This document shows, one piece after another, positions 54,125-62,545 of a DNA stretch of 64,000 nucleotides. Location of the stretch: the NCBI RefSeq assembly GCF_000007825.1, contig NC_004722.1, forward strand, positions 2,210,501-2,274,500, read 5' to 3'. The notes beneath the pieces were generated by a model. It was given only the letters and a program-made list of their open reading frames with translations. It made no database searches and was not told the origin of the DNA. The DNA is from Bacillus cereus ATCC 14579 (GTDB lineage Bacteria; Bacillota; Bacilli; Bacillales; Bacillaceae_G). How positions within the stretch are numbered: position 1 is the first letter of the stretch; the number at the start of each line of letters is the position of its first letter. The position numbers and the translations under genes were made by a program.

Positions 54125-54310
54125 AAGATTTTTCCTCCCTTTTCTTGGATGAGTTTTTCAGCGACACTTTAATGTCGCATTCCTTTTCAACTATATAGTT
54201 AGACCATACGATTTATGACATTTATGTGAAAAACTTTTGAAGGAATAAAAAGGAGTAAATATTGATATAAATATATTTTTAATGATAGTAATTAAGTAAA
54301 AGAGGGGATG

Positions 54311-54350
54311 AAAAAAGGAATGCTCATCATGTATGAGTCATTCCTTTTTT
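54311..54350 (-). terminator. alsT terminator
   Basis: AAAAAAGGAATG / CATTCCTTTTTT stem with inner CTCAT/ATGAG pairing; lies just after the reverse-strand alsT stop. Confidence 0.85.
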
Positions 54351-54356
54351 CATAGA

Positions 54357-55724
54357 TTAACTTGCCTGTTTTTTATTATTTTCTTTCAATTTCTCTGCTT
54401 GTAAAAAGCGATTCGTTTCAGCAACAACAATACTACTTAATCCAATCAAACCAATCAAGTTTGGAATTGCCATAAGTCCATTTGCAATATCAGCAAATGT
54501 CCATACGATTCCTAGCTTTAAATTAGCACCAATTGCAATCATGAAAATAAAGATTGCTTTATAATATTTAACTGCACTTTCTCCGAATAAATAAGCTACA
54601 CATTTTTCTCCATAATACGACCAGCCTAAAATAGTAGAGTAGGCAAATAAAATAATTGCGATACCGAGAATCATACTACCAGCAGTACCGAATACAGATT
54701 GGAATGCAAGTGTTGTAGCTTCAACACCAGTTTTACCTGATTTCCAAGCGCCTGTAGTAATTAATACTAGTCCTGTAATTGTACATACAATAAACGTATC
54801 TAGAAAAGTACCAGTCATTGAAACTAAAGCTTGCTTTGCAGGCGAATCGGTTTTTGCCGCCGCCGCCGCAATTGGTGCACTCCCTAAACCAGCTTCGTTC
54901 GCAAATACACCACGCGCCATTCCGATTTGGATAGCTGATGCAACTGTTGCCCCAATAAAACCACCAGCAGCTGCTGTACCATTAAATGCACCAGAAAAAA
55001 TAAGTGAAAATGCTTCTGGAATTTGGTCGTAGTGATAGAAAATAATTATAAGACCAGCAATTATATAAAAGAAAGCTTTAATAGGAACGACATATCCCGT
55101 CACTTTCCCGATTTTTTTTACACCGCCTAAAATAACAATTGCGATTAAAAATGACATTACTATACCAGTTAAAGCAGGAGGGAAAGAGAAATTAATTCGC
55201 ATTGCCTCTGCAACTGAGTTAGATTGCACCATATTACCAATACCGAAAGAAGCAGTTGTACCAAATATAGCGAATAATATAGCAAGCCATTTCTTACCTA
55301 AACCACGCTCTAAATAATACATTGGTCCACCTGAATATTCACCATTTTCATTACTAACACGGTATTTCACTGCAAGTATTGCCTCTGCATACTTTGTTGC
55401 CATACCGAATAAAGCGGTAATCCACATCCAAAATATTGCACCAGGACCACCAATTGTAACCGCTGTTGCAACACCGGCTATATTACCCATACCAATCGTT
55501 GCGGCCATAGCTGTCATGAGTGCTTGGAAGTGACTAATATCTCCAGAAGAAGAAGTATCTTCTGATTTTTTAAACGCTAGTTTGTGAGCGTATAATAGTT
55601 TACTAAACTGTAAACCTTTCAAACGCACTGTGAGAATGATACCTGTTCCAACGAGTAGCAACAAAGTTGGTAATCCCCACACGTATTGATTTAGTTGTTC
55701 TAATACTTTACTTACTGTCTCCAT
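54357..55724 (-). CDS. alsT: Sodium:alanine/glycine symporter (AGCS family)
   Basis: 455 residues, about 11 TM: VWGLPTLLLLVGTGIILTVRLKGLQF, ALMTAMAATIGMGNIAGVATAV (substrate/Na site), GPGAIFWMWITALFGMATKYAEA, and RGVFANEAGLGSAPIAAAAA. These are the AGCS/AlsT signatures. It imports alanine or glycine with Na. Start ATG 55724 after AAAGGAGAATAAAG. The 5' leader is a tandem glycine riboswitch, which points to glycine as an important ligand or substrate. Confidence 0.95.
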   Translation of the reverse strand: METVSKVLEQLNQYVWGLPTLLLLVGTGIILTVRLKGLQFSKLLYAHKLAFKKSEDTSSSGDISHFQALMTAMAATIGMGNIAGVATAVTIGGPGAIFWMWITALFGMATKYAEAILAVKYRVSNENGEYSGGPMYYLERGLGKKWLAILFAIFGTTASFGIGNMVQSNSVAEAMRINFSFPPALTGIVMSFLIAIVILGGVKKIGKVTGYVVPIKAFFYIIAGLIIIFYHYDQIPEAFSLIFSGAFNGTAAAGGFIGATVASAIQIGMARGVFANEAGLGSAPIAAAAAKTDSPAKQALVSMTGTFLDTFIVCTITGLVLITTGAWKSGKTGVEATTLAFQSVFGTAGSMILGIAIILFAYSTILGWSYYGEKCVAYLFGESAVKYYKAIFIFMIAIGANLKLGIVWTFADIANGLMAIPNLIGLIGLSSIVVAETNRFLQAEKLKENNKKQAS

Positions 55725-55742
55725 CTTTATTCTCCTTTTTTA

Positions 55743-55780
55743 GAAAAAATAAAAACCACTTCAAGTAAATGAAATGGTCT
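55743..55780 (-). terminator. Expression-platform terminator of the glycine riboswitch
   Basis: On the reverse strand ACCATTTC (55778-55771) pairs with GAAGTGGT (55762-55755), one G-U, followed by TTTTTATTTTTT. Its left arm overlaps the last part of the second aptamer, as expected for a riboswitch that frees or forms the terminator with glycine. Confidence 0.75.
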
Positions 55781-56050
55781 CTGGAGAAACAAGGGATAGA
55801 AAAATAAACCGATACAATCGGCTTTTTCTTTCGCTTGTCTCTGTCCTTTTACCTGAGAGATTATCCGCTAAAGTAGCGGATTTGCTCCTTCGGTGCTCGT
55901 TTTCCTCCGCGCTCTATGAAAGCGAGAGGGAGTCTCTCCAGAGATTCGTCCCCATGCAGTTCTACTTGTAACCAAGACCTGAGAGTTTCAAAGCTGGTAT
56001 AACAACTTTTTGCCCCGTCGGTAGATCAATAGACCTTCTCCTGAATGGTT
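55765..56050 (-). ncRNA. Tandem glycine riboswitch upstream of alsT
   Basis: Read on the reverse strand, two aptamer-like halves occur. The first runs GGAGAAGG...AACTCTCAGGTCTTGG (about 56043-55971) and the second GGAGAGACTCC...AATCTCTCAGGTAAAAGGACAGAGA (about 55943-55835). The repeated CTCTCAGG and GGA...GACAGAG blocks are the glycine-riboswitch hallmarks. It lies 40 bases upstream of the alsT start and ends in a terminator hairpin. Confidence 0.9.
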
Positions 56051-56100
56051 CATCCGAATTATAAAATTTATAAACACATTGATTGTAAATCAATAAAAAT

Positions 56101-56129
56101 ATTATAGACATACAAATTGTGAATTGCAA
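56101..56129 (-). promoter_or_regulatory. sigma-A promoter for the alsT riboswitch transcript
   Basis: Reverse strand: TTGCAA (56129-56124), 17-base spacer, TATAAT (56106-56101). Transcription would start about 50 bases before the riboswitch. Confidence 0.75.
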
Positions 56130-56159
56130 TCATTTTTTATTTTAAAATAGTAAATAGTT

Positions 56160-56735
56160 TTATTTTTTTGTAAGTCCTAATTTATCTTCAACTTCATTTA
56201 AAGTAGATAAAGCGATGACAATATGTTGATCCGCAAGTCCTAAAGCTTGTTTTGTTTTTTCAATAGTTTCATTGGTTGGAGTAGAGTTATTTGCTCCGTC
56301 TATAATCAAATTTGCTGCATTTTTCATGAAATTTGATGCGGATTTAAACTGAGTTGTGAATTGAAGTAGTTGTTTTTGTATATCTATATCTGTTATGTTT
56401 TCTTCAATTTTAAGCGTGTCTATTTCGTTCATAATTGTTTCGTACTGTTTGGAAACAGCACTCATTGTAACTAATAGTTTATTTCGATCTACTGAATCTC
56501 CATTCGTGTTAATCTCTTCCCAGGCAGGTAACCAATCTTTTTCGATGATGTCATTATAATGAGTAGTCAATTCATGAATTTTAGGTTGTAATTTCGTTTT
56601 GAAAGTTTTTGTCTCCGCTGTTTCTACAGTTGCTTTTTCGTTGTTATTTTTAACATTAGTAACATAGAAAATCGTACCGAAAATGATGAAAATAGAAATA
56701 ACAACTGTCCATTTAGTAAAAAGTAATTTCTGCAA
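56160..56735 (-). CDS. Membrane-anchored helical protein, unknown (191 aa)
   Basis: TTG start at 56735 with TTTGGAGGCG upstream. It begins MQKLLFTKWTVVISIFIIFG, an N-terminal signal anchor (about 8-26), followed by a charged, mostly helical extracellular region of about 160 residues (KATVETAETKTFKTKLQPKI...; ENITDIDIQKQLLQFTTQF). No lipobox. No family recognised. It is just upstream of alsT's promoter and transcribed in the same direction, but not obviously in the same operon. Confidence 0.7.
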   Translation of the reverse strand: MQKLLFTKWTVVISIFIIFGTIFYVTNVKNNNEKATVETAETKTFKTKLQPKIHELTTHYNDIIEKDWLPAWEEINTNGDSVDRNKLLVTMSAVSKQYETIMNEIDTLKIEENITDIDIQKQLLQFTTQFKSASNFMKNAANLIIDGANNSTPTNETIEKTKQALGLADQHIVIALSTLNEVEDKLGLTKK

Positions 56736-56903
56736 TATGTAACGCCTCCAAAATTTAAAAACTTATAATTATAATATATAACAATAATGTTGTTTAAAGT
56801 AGAGAAAATAGGTTAGAAATAATTTAAATTATGACTTTTCTATACACGAATAATTAAATTTAGTAAAATGATGAAAGCTATATGCGAGAAAAGAGGGTTT
56901 TTA

Positions 56904-57230
56904 GTGAAAATGAATAGAAGAAAACTGGTTTTAAGTATTTCAATGGCTATGTTATTAGTTGGTTTATTTGCACTCATATATGTAGACAAAGAATCTAAAA
57001 TTAAAGATTTTCCAGTGCCAATGTCAGCAATCCATATTAACGATGATAATGAAGAGGACTATCAATATATAAGTGTAATGCCTATTACAAAAGCAAATGG
57101 ATGGGAGAACTTAGGGGAAAACGGGCATACTGTTAGTTTTAAAAAAGGGGAAAGGAAGGTAGCAGTAGTACATTATCCGGGAGAAATTACGTATTATTTA
57201 TTTGAGAAAAAGATGAATAAGGGAGATTAG
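56904..57230 (+). CDS. Membrane-anchored hypothetical protein (108 aa)
   Basis: The GTG at 56904 is preferred (AGAGGG six bases upstream); ATG at 56910 is also possible and 56868 is less likely. The product has an N-terminal anchor (LVLSISMAMLLVGLFALIYV) followed by a soluble acidic domain of about 75 residues (IHINDDNEEDYQYISVMPI, KKGERKVAVVHYPGE). No family recognised. Confidence 0.65.
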   Translation: MKMNRRKLVLSISMAMLLVGLFALIYVDKESKIKDFPVPMSAIHINDDNEEDYQYISVMPITKANGWENLGENGHTVSFKKGERKVAVVHYPGEITYYLFEKKMNKGD

Positions 57231-57433
57231 CTAAAGATGTAATTCATTAAGAGTTACATCTTTTTTTATTCTGAATCATTTGAAATTAAATTCGATAGAT
57301 GTTTTGATAGATGTAGTGATAAATATGATTAGTTCTATATGCCTATAAAGAGTATTAGGGTGATTATAAAAATATTATGTGAACTAATTATTGTGAGAAG
57401 AAGATAAATTATATGCTAAAGGGGGAATTAAAA

Positions 57434-58054
57434 ATGTTACTAAAAACAATCTACTGTAAGGTGGAAGAAGAGAAAAAGAAATTGTTTTCAAATGCGCAAG
57501 AAAAATGGAGTGATATACGGCATCTAGATGGTTTTCATGGACAATTTGGTGGATGGTATGAAGATGAGGCATGTGTATTTACTTTATGGGAAGATAGAAG
57601 TACATATCAATCATTTATGAATGGTGCTCACGATACAATTTATTTAAATAGTAATCAAGAGGATACGTTTCTTTCGTGTGAAATTGAATTATTTCAAACG
57701 TTGTATGATATAACTGATACGCATTTGAAAGACGTTGTTACAGAAGGATCATTCGTAAGAGTTGCTATATGTGATGTAAAGGTGGAAAAGGAAAAGTATT
57801 TTTTACAGAAGCAAGAAACAATTTGGAATAAAGGAATGGAAAAAGCAAAAGGAATGTTAGGTGGAGTAGTTGGGAAGTCTTTAAAAAATGAAAATCGTTA
57901 CATAGTGTTAACGTATTGGAAAGATGAACAGACGCATCAACATTATGTGGAAGAGATTTTCCCAGATTTATATAAATTAGCTAATATTCATGAAGATATA
58001 GAAGAGATAAAAGGAAAACAAGCTGTATGTAAGGAAGAATGGCTTGTATATTAA
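57434..58054 (+). CDS. YdbC-like protein (DUF4937 / ABM-like)
   Basis: ATG at 57434 (AAAGGGGGAATT upstream) rather than 57413. The product is 206 residues, MLLKTIYCKVEEEKKKLFSN first, then GFHGQFGGWYED, FTLWEDRSTYQSFMNGAHD and, in the second half, NRYIVLTYWKDEQTHQHYVE. Two ferredoxin-like ABM-type halves are suggested by the repeated W-x-D/E-x-Q/T-Y-x-x-F pattern. Known as YdbC/DUF4937 in Bacillus; function unknown. Confidence 0.75.
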   Translation: MLLKTIYCKVEEEKKKLFSNAQEKWSDIRHLDGFHGQFGGWYEDEACVFTLWEDRSTYQSFMNGAHDTIYLNSNQEDTFLSCEIELFQTLYDITDTHLKDVVTEGSFVRVAICDVKVEKEKYFLQKQETIWNKGMEKAKGMLGGVVGKSLKNENRYIVLTYWKDEQTHQHYVEEIFPDLYKLANIHEDIEEIKGKQAVCKEEWLVY

Positions 58055-58239
58055 ACGCTGAAAAAGTGTATAAATGAATGTATAATAAAGATATTTTCTT
58101 ATAAACAAGTAATTAATAGAAGACGTTATATACCCTTTCATGTTAATATATTTAAGTTATAATAGGAGGCTTACCCTTTTGTATTGTACGGTAGAAGCAG
58201 TGTGAGCTTGAAATTTTTTTAGAAAAGGATGTGCCTAAT

Positions 58240-58947
58240 TTGCGTATCAATAAATTTATTAGTGAAGCTGGAAAAGCGTCTCGACGTGGAGCGGATAAAC
58301 TAATTAATGAGAGAAGAGTAATTATTAACGGTAAGGTTGCAAAAATTGGTGACCAAGTGAACCCAGGTGATGATGTACGAGTAAATGGAGAGCAGCTTCG
58401 AATTGCTCGAGATCACGTATATATCGCTTTAAATAAACCAGTAGGTATTACATGTACGAGTGAAAAATCAGTAAAAGGTAATATTATCGATTTAGTGAAC
58501 CATCCTTTACGAATTAGTCACATTGGACGTCTTGATAAAGACTCAGACGGTTTAATTTTGTTAACGAATGATGGTGATATTGTTAATGAAATTTTACGTG
58601 CTGAAAACAAACATGAGAAAGAATATATCGTTTCAGTAGATAAGCCAATTACACCTGATTTCTTAGAGAAAATGGCAGCGGGTGTTAAAATTTTAGGAAC
58701 AAAAACGCTTCCTTGTGAGGTTACACAGTTATCAAAATATGAGTTCCAAATTATTTTAACACAAGGGCTAAATCGTCAAATTCGCCGTATGTGTGAAGCT
58801 TTAGGTTATCAAGTATACACGTTAAAACGTACGAGAATTATGAATATTGAATTGAATAATTTACCGGTTGGGCAGTGGAGAGATTTAACAAAGAAAGAGA
58901 AAAGACGTCTATTTGCAGACTTAAATTACGAACCACAAGATTGGTAA
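58240..58947 (+). CDS. rluF: 23S rRNA pseudouridine synthase RluF-like
   Basis: TTG at 58240 gives the family start RINKFISEAGKASRRGADKLI (AAAAGGATG upstream at good distance); GTG at 58231 overlaps the ribosome site. 235 residues: S4 RNA-binding domain (about 1-60), then catalytic HIGRLDKDSDGLILLTNDG (Asp near 105), and GLNRQIRRMCEALGY late. It isomerises a uridine in 23S rRNA (position 2604 in E. coli RluF). Terminator downstream. Confidence 0.88.
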   Translation: MRINKFISEAGKASRRGADKLINERRVIINGKVAKIGDQVNPGDDVRVNGEQLRIARDHVYIALNKPVGITCTSEKSVKGNIIDLVNHPLRISHIGRLDKDSDGLILLTNDGDIVNEILRAENKHEKEYIVSVDKPITPDFLEKMAAGVKILGTKTLPCEVTQLSKYEFQIILTQGLNRQIRRMCEALGYQVYTLKRTRIMNIELNNLPVGQWRDLTKKEKRRLFADLNYEPQDW

Positions 58948-58955
58948 AATTGTGA

Positions 58956-58987
58956 AGTGAAACCAAAAAAATTTGGTTTCACTTTTT
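58956..58987 (+). terminator. rluF terminator
   Basis: AGTGAAACCAAA-aaaa-TTTGGTTTCACT followed by TTTTT. Confidence 0.9.
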
Positions 58988-59078
58988 TAATTAAATAAAT
59001 AATTTTTTTAAACACTTGCAAAAATAAAATGAATAAGATATATTAAATAACAATAAATGGATGTTTTACAAAAAGCAA

Positions 59079-59317
59079 AGAAAAGGACACGAGTTATTTT
59101 ACCCGGTTATACAGAGAAGGAAGGAAAGCTGAGAACTTCCTAACGCAGAAAAATAACTTACCACCTTAGAGCTGCACTAGGGAAATTAAGTATCTAGTGC
59201 CGTGTATGCGACGTTATCGCAAAAGAAGCCATTATGTTTTTTGTGATGGGAATCTGGGTGGAACCACGGATATAAGCATATTCGTCCCTATATTTAGGGA
59301 TGAATATGCTTTTTTGC
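59079..59317 (+). ncRNA. T-box riboswitch 1 (threonine)
   Basis: Stem I runs from GGACACGAGTTATTTTACC to GAAAAATAACTTACCACC, with ACC (Thr) in the expected specifier position. The T-box AATCTGGGTGGAACCACG is at 59251-59268; its UGGA would pair with tRNA ending UCCA, as for tRNA-Thr. The terminator is AGCATATTCGTCCCTA / TAGGGATGAATATGCT at 59275-59316 with T-run. Uncharged tRNA-Thr would stabilise the antiterminator. Confidence 0.93.
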
Positions 59318-59337
59318 ATTCAATTTCATAATAAGCG

Positions 59338-59576
59338 AAGAAAAGGACACGAGTTATTTTACCCGGTTATACAGAGAAGGAAGGAAAGCTGAGAACTTCC
59401 TAACGCAGAAAAATAACTTACCACCTTAGAGCTGCACTGGGGAAATTAAGTATCTAGTGCCGTATAAACGACGTTACCGTAAAAGAAGCCATTGCATTTT
59501 GTGATGGGAATCTGGGTGGAACCACGGGTAAAAGCACGCTCGTCCCTATGTTAGGGATGAGTGTGCTTTTTATTAT
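59338..59576 (+). ncRNA. T-box riboswitch 2 (threonine), tandem copy
   Basis: A tandem copy displaced by 260 bases. The stem-I half (about 115 bases from GAAAAGGACACGAG on) is base-identical to copy 1. The T-box is at 59509-59526. The terminator (59533-59574) differs from copy 1 by paired changes that keep the stem (AGCACGCTC / GAGTGTGCT). The terminator is directly before the synthetase start. Two T-boxes in series tighten the response to threonine starvation. Confidence 0.93.
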
Positions 59577-59594
59577 GAAATGGAGAGATGAAAA

Positions 59595-61517
59595 ATGAAA
59601 GAACAAATGATTGAAATTAAATTTCCAGATGGTAGCGTGAAAGAATTTGTAAATGGAGTTACTTTAGAAGAAATTGCGGGATCCATTAGCAGTAGTTTGA
59701 AAAAGAAAGCAGTCGCGGGGAAAGTGAATGATGGGTTATATGATTTACGCCGAAATATTGAAGAAAATGCGGAAGTAGAAATCATTACTATAGATTCAAA
59801 TGAAGGTGTAGAAATTACAAGACACTCTGCGGCACATATTTTAGCGCAAGCTGTAAAAAGAATGTATGGTGATATAAATCTTGGGGTGGGGCCTGTTATT
59901 GAAAATGGATTTTATTATGATATGGATCTTCCAAGTAGTGTAAACGTAGAAGATTTACGAAAAATCGAAAAAGAAATGAAAAAGATTATAAATGAAAATA
60001 TAAAGATAGAACGAGTTGAGGTTTCTCGAGAAGAAGCAGCAAAACTGTTTCAAGAAATGAACGATCGCTTGAAATTAGAACTTTTAGAAGCAATTCCTAG
60101 TGGGGAAAGTGTAACACTATATAAACAAGGTGAATTTGTAGATTTATGTAGAGGGCCACATTTACCATTTACAGGTTATTTGAAAGCATTTCAATTAACT
60201 CACGTTTCCGGTGCATATTGGCGAGGTGATAGTAATAACCAAGTGCTTCAGCGCATATATGGTGTTGCATTCTCTTCTCAAAAAGAATTAGAAGAGTATT
60301 TACATTTCGTTGAAGAAGCAGCAAAAAGAAATCATCGTAAGTTAGGCAGTGAGCTTGAGTTATTTATGTTTTCTGAAGAGGCTCCGGGAATGCCGTTTTA
60401 TTTACCGAAAGGACAAATGATTCGTAACGAATTGGAAGCATTTTTAAGAGAAATTCAAAAAGAGTACAATTATCAAGAAGTACGCACTCCGTTCATGATG
60501 AACCAAGAAGTATGGGAGAGATCAGGGCACTGGGGACATTATAAAGATAATATGTATTTCTCTGAAGTAGATAATAAAAGTTTTGCATTAAAACCGATGA
60601 ACTGCCCAGGGCACATGCTTATGTTTAAAAATAAATTGCATTCTTATCGTGAATTACCGATTCGTATGTGTGAATTTGGTCAAGTACATCGCCATGAATT
60701 TAGTGGTGCCTTAAACGGATTATTAAGAGTACGTACTTTCTGCCAAGATGATGCACATTTATTTGTAACTCCAAAACAAATTGAAGATGAAATTAAATCA
60801 GTAATGGCGCAAATTGATTACGTATATAAAACTTTTGGATTCGAATATGAAGTAGAGCTTTCTACTCGTCCAGAAGACTCAATGGGTGATGATAAATTAT
60901 GGGAGCAAGCAGAAGCAGCATTAGAAAATGTATTACAATCGCTAAATTATAAATATAGACTAAATGAAGGTGACGGTGCATTTTACGGGCCGAAAATTGA
61001 TTTTCATATTAAAGATGCTTTAAATAGAAGTCACCAGTGCGGAACAATCCAGCTTGATTTCCAAATGCCAGAGAAATTTGATTTAAATTATATAGATGAA
61101 AATAATGAAAAGAAAAGACCAGTTGTTATTCACAGGGCAGTTTTAGGGTCATTAGATCGCTTCTTAGCAATATTAATTGAGCACTTTGGAGGTGCGTTCC
61201 CGGCATGGGTGGCACCAGTTCAAGTGAAAGTAATTCCAGTTTCAAATGCAGTACATGAACAATATGCCAATGAGATTGCACTTAAATTAGCACAAGCTGG
61301 AGTTCGTGTTGAACAAGATGCACGAGATGAAAAATTAGGATATAAAATAAGAGAAGCACAAATGCAAAAAGTACCGTATGTTCTTGTTATTGGAGATAAG
61401 GAAATGGAAAACGGAGCTGTAAATGTACGTAAATATGGGGAAGAGAAGTCAGAAGTTATTGCACTAGATGTATTTGTGGCAACTATTGAAGAAGAAATAA
61501 AGAATAGAAAATATTGA
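59595..61517 (+). CDS. thrS: Threonyl-tRNA synthetase (second, thrZ-like copy)
   Basis: 640 residues: TGS domain (1-62), editing domain with HSAAHILAQAVKRMYG (near 76), catalytic class II core with RTPFMMNQEVWERSGHWGHY, MNCPGHMLMFKNKLHSYREL (zinc Cys in NCPGH), HRHEFSGALNGLLRVR, HRAVLGSLDRFLAIL, and anticodon-binding C-terminus (KVIPVS...). It charges tRNA-Thr. The tandem T-boxes mirror B. subtilis thrZ, the inducible paralogue, so a housekeeping thrS probably lies elsewhere. Confidence 0.96.
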   Translation: MKEQMIEIKFPDGSVKEFVNGVTLEEIAGSISSSLKKKAVAGKVNDGLYDLRRNIEENAEVEIITIDSNEGVEITRHSAAHILAQAVKRMYGDINLGVGPVIENGFYYDMDLPSSVNVEDLRKIEKEMKKIINENIKIERVEVSREEAAKLFQEMNDRLKLELLEAIPSGESVTLYKQGEFVDLCRGPHLPFTGYLKAFQLTHVSGAYWRGDSNNQVLQRIYGVAFSSQKELEEYLHFVEEAAKRNHRKLGSELELFMFSEEAPGMPFYLPKGQMIRNELEAFLREIQKEYNYQEVRTPFMMNQEVWERSGHWGHYKDNMYFSEVDNKSFALKPMNCPGHMLMFKNKLHSYRELPIRMCEFGQVHRHEFSGALNGLLRVRTFCQDDAHLFVTPKQIEDEIKSVMAQIDYVYKTFGFEYEVELSTRPEDSMGDDKLWEQAEAALENVLQSLNYKYRLNEGDGAFYGPKIDFHIKDALNRSHQCGTIQLDFQMPEKFDLNYIDENNEKKRPVVIHRAVLGSLDRFLAILIEHFGGAFPAWVAPVQVKVIPVSNAVHEQYANEIALKLAQAGVRVEQDARDEKLGYKIREAQMQKVPYVLVIGDKEMENGAVNVRKYGEEKSEVIALDVFVATIEEEIKNRKY

Positions 61518-61518
61518 T

Positions 61519-61562
61519 TGTAAAGAAAACACACTATTAGAAATTAGTGTGTTTTCTTTTTT
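61519..61562 (+). terminator. Threonyl-tRNA synthetase gene terminator
   Basis: AAAGAAAACACACTA / TAGTGTGTTTTCTTT hairpin followed by T-run. Confidence 0.9.
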
Positions 61563-61565
61563 ATC

Positions 61566-61590
61566 TTACAAAAATGTAAGGTAAATGTAA
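61566..61590 (+). promoter_or_regulatory. BceR-type operator upstream of the ABC transporter
   Basis: TTACA-AAAA-TGTAA (61566-61579) matches the inverted-repeat operator TNACA-N4-TGTAA described for BceR-like response regulators. A further TGTAA follows at 61586-61590. It lies about 190 bases before the transporter ATPase gene. The cognate two-component system is not in the window. Confidence 0.65.
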
Positions 61591-61766
61591 GCGAAATCGA
61601 GGGAACGAGTTGTAGAAAAATGAGAATATGAAGTAGGAAATAGGTTCATGTTACAGGTGTAACTCTTATTGAATGAATAATTAAAAAAATCTTAAGGATT
61701 TACATGACAAAATAATAAGAAATATGTGAGAAATTAATTTTATACAAAAGGGATGGAGTGAAAGAG

Positions 61767-62534
61767 ATGTCAACAAATGTAGTTACTGTAGAAAGTGTAG
61801 AAAAAACGTATGGAAAAAGAAATGAGAATCAGTCAAAAGCATTAAGGGGTGTATCGTTAAGTATTAAAGAAGGAGAATTTGTCGGGATTATGGGTCCTTC
61901 TGGGTCTGGAAAAACGACTTTACTTAATGTGATAAGTACACTTGACCAAGCGACAGGTGGTAGTGTGACGATAGCTGGTACAAATATTACTTCTATGAAG
62001 GGCAATGCGTTATCTGATTTTCGCTCTCAAAAATTAGGTTTCATTTTTCAAGATTTTAATCTACTAGAAAACTTATCAATTTATGAAAATATAGCTTTAC
62101 CACTTTCTCTGCAAGGCGTACCATCAAGTGAGATTACTGGAAAGGTAAATGACGTTGCGAAGAAATTAGGAATTACTGAAATTTTAACAAAATATCCAAC
62201 TGCTGTTTCTGGTGGACAAAAGCAAAGAACAGCGGCGGCAAGAGCTTTAGTACATAATCCAGCAATTGTATTAGCAGATGAACCGACAGGTGCGCTTGAT
62301 AGTAAAAACGCAAAAAGTTTATTAGAAGCAATGCAAGATTTACATGAAAATCACAATGTAAGTATTTTGATGGTTACACATGATGCATTTAGTGCAAGTT
62401 ATTGTGAGCGTATTTTATTTATTCAAGATGGTCTTCTTTATAAAGAATTAAATCGTCAAGGCACTAGAGAGAATTTCTATCAAGACATTTTAGGTGTGCT
62501 CGCTCATATGGGCTCAGCTGCTGAGTCTAAGTAG
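61767..62534 (+). CDS. BceA-type ABC transporter ATP-binding protein
   Basis: ATG at 61767 (GATGGAGTG upstream) is preferred over the in-frame GTG at 61758. 255 residues: Walker A GPSGSGKTT near 43, Q-loop FIFQDFNLLENL, signature VSGGQKQR near 148, Walker B IVLADEPTGALDS near 168, H-loop VTHD. The closest type is the BceA/VraD/YxdL class that pairs with FtsX-like permeases to remove or sense peptide antibiotics such as bacitracin. The permease gene begins 11 bases downstream. Confidence 0.9.
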   Translation: MSTNVVTVESVEKTYGKRNENQSKALRGVSLSIKEGEFVGIMGPSGSGKTTLLNVISTLDQATGGSVTIAGTNITSMKGNALSDFRSQKLGFIFQDFNLLENLSIYENIALPLSLQGVPSSEITGKVNDVAKKLGITEILTKYPTAVSGGQKQRTAAARALVHNPAIVLADEPTGALDSKNAKSLLEAMQDLHENHNVSILMVTHDAFSASYCERILFIQDGLLYKELNRQGTRENFYQDILGVLAHMGSAAESK

Positions 62535-62545
62535 GGGGCGAAACT

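Noticed and set aside
55774..55971. 65-codon forward ORF upstream of alsT
   Set aside because: It lies inside the reverse-strand glycine riboswitch; base conservation there is for RNA structure and no ribosome site precedes it.
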